5,247 nucleotides of DNA from Lachnospiraceae bacterium (GTDB lineage: Bacteria; Bacillota_A; Clostridia; Lachnospirales; Lachnospiraceae). Below are positions 5,165 through 5,247 of the stretch, in pieces. Under the pieces are notes generated by a model. It was not told the DNA's origin, did not search any database, and worked only from the letters and a program-made list of their open reading frames with translations. The translations under genes and the position numbers were made by a program. The DNA lies in contig JAFZJK010000053.1 of the NCBI GenBank assembly GCA_017553965.1, forward strand, positions 1-5,247. The letters are read 5' to 3'. Every line of letters begins with the position of its first letter. Position 1 is the first letter of the stretch.

Positions 5165-5247
5165 ATGAGCATATCAATAGGTAATTCAACCGGCTACGAC
5201 TCCCTTATATCTTCCCTTACCACAGACAATGCCAAATCCAAAGCAGA
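5165..5247 (+). CDS. Start of an unidentified gene, possibly rod-binding FlgJ-type (cut by window end)
   Basis: An open frame begins at ATG 5165 and runs to the window end, with 27 codons visible. It has a good ribosome site, AGAGGT (5154-5159), five bases upstream. The visible peptide MSISIGNSTGYDSLISSLTT and what follows is polar, rich in Ser and Thr, with no signal peptide or membrane segment. Polar N-termini of this kind occur in Clostridia FlgJ-like rod-binding proteins, which are often encoded next to flgG, so that is my best guess from context. The visible length is too short to identify a family. No clear promoter is seen between flgG and this start. Confidence 0.6.
   Translation, partial: MSISIGNSTGYDSLISSLTTDNAKSKA

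Noticed and set aside
4857..5168. A 103-codon + strand frame across the repeat array, with a TTG start
   Set aside because: It is made of the two repeat units read in different frames (core offset 119 bases, not a multiple of 3), has no ribosome binding site and overlaps the start of the next gene. Its peptides follow from the palindromic repeat DNA.

Overview
The window looks like chromosomal DNA from a motile Gram-positive bacterium of the Clostridia, most likely a Lachnospiraceae relative of Roseburia or Butyrivibrio. That placement is an inference. It rests on an MreB/Mbl gene directly followed by two flagellar rod genes (the mbl-flhO-flhP order known from Bacillus subtilis), on strong AGGAGG-type ribosome binding sites, and on a leucyl-tRNA synthetase with unusual motif variants. 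All genes are on the + strand.

Region 1 (1-1860) is the C-terminal three quarters of leuS, closed by a clear intrinsic terminator. Region 2 (1819-2178) is a 360-base gap with no convincing gene. It holds a good sigma-28 (SigD/FliA) promoter candidate, a strong sigma-A promoter candidate closer to the next gene, and several stem-loops that would lie in the leader RNA.

Region 3 (2179-4821) is a compact operon of mreB/mbl, flgF (flhO-type) and flgG (flhP-type), with gaps of 18 and 48 bases. The first product is an actin-like cell-wall organiser; the other two are rod proteins exported by the flagellar type III system. A flagellar sigma-factor promoter followed by a housekeeping one would let the shape gene be made constitutively and the whole operon be raised during flagellar assembly.

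Region 4 (4822-5164) is a 343-base gap with an array of structured extragenic repeats: one stand-alone hairpin, then two tandem units of about 119-122 bases. A 40-base core is identical in both units, and each unit has two hairpins. An inverted copy of the unit's end sequence overlaps the flgG stop codon, so the array is bounded by an 11-bp perfect inverted repeat. Region 5 (5165-5247) is the start of another gene with a good ribosome binding site, possibly a FlgJ-type rod-binding protein.

The genes are ordinary. The less explained parts are the repeat array and the two-promoter structured leader. I see no defence system, mobile gene, CRISPR array, tRNA or rRNA.
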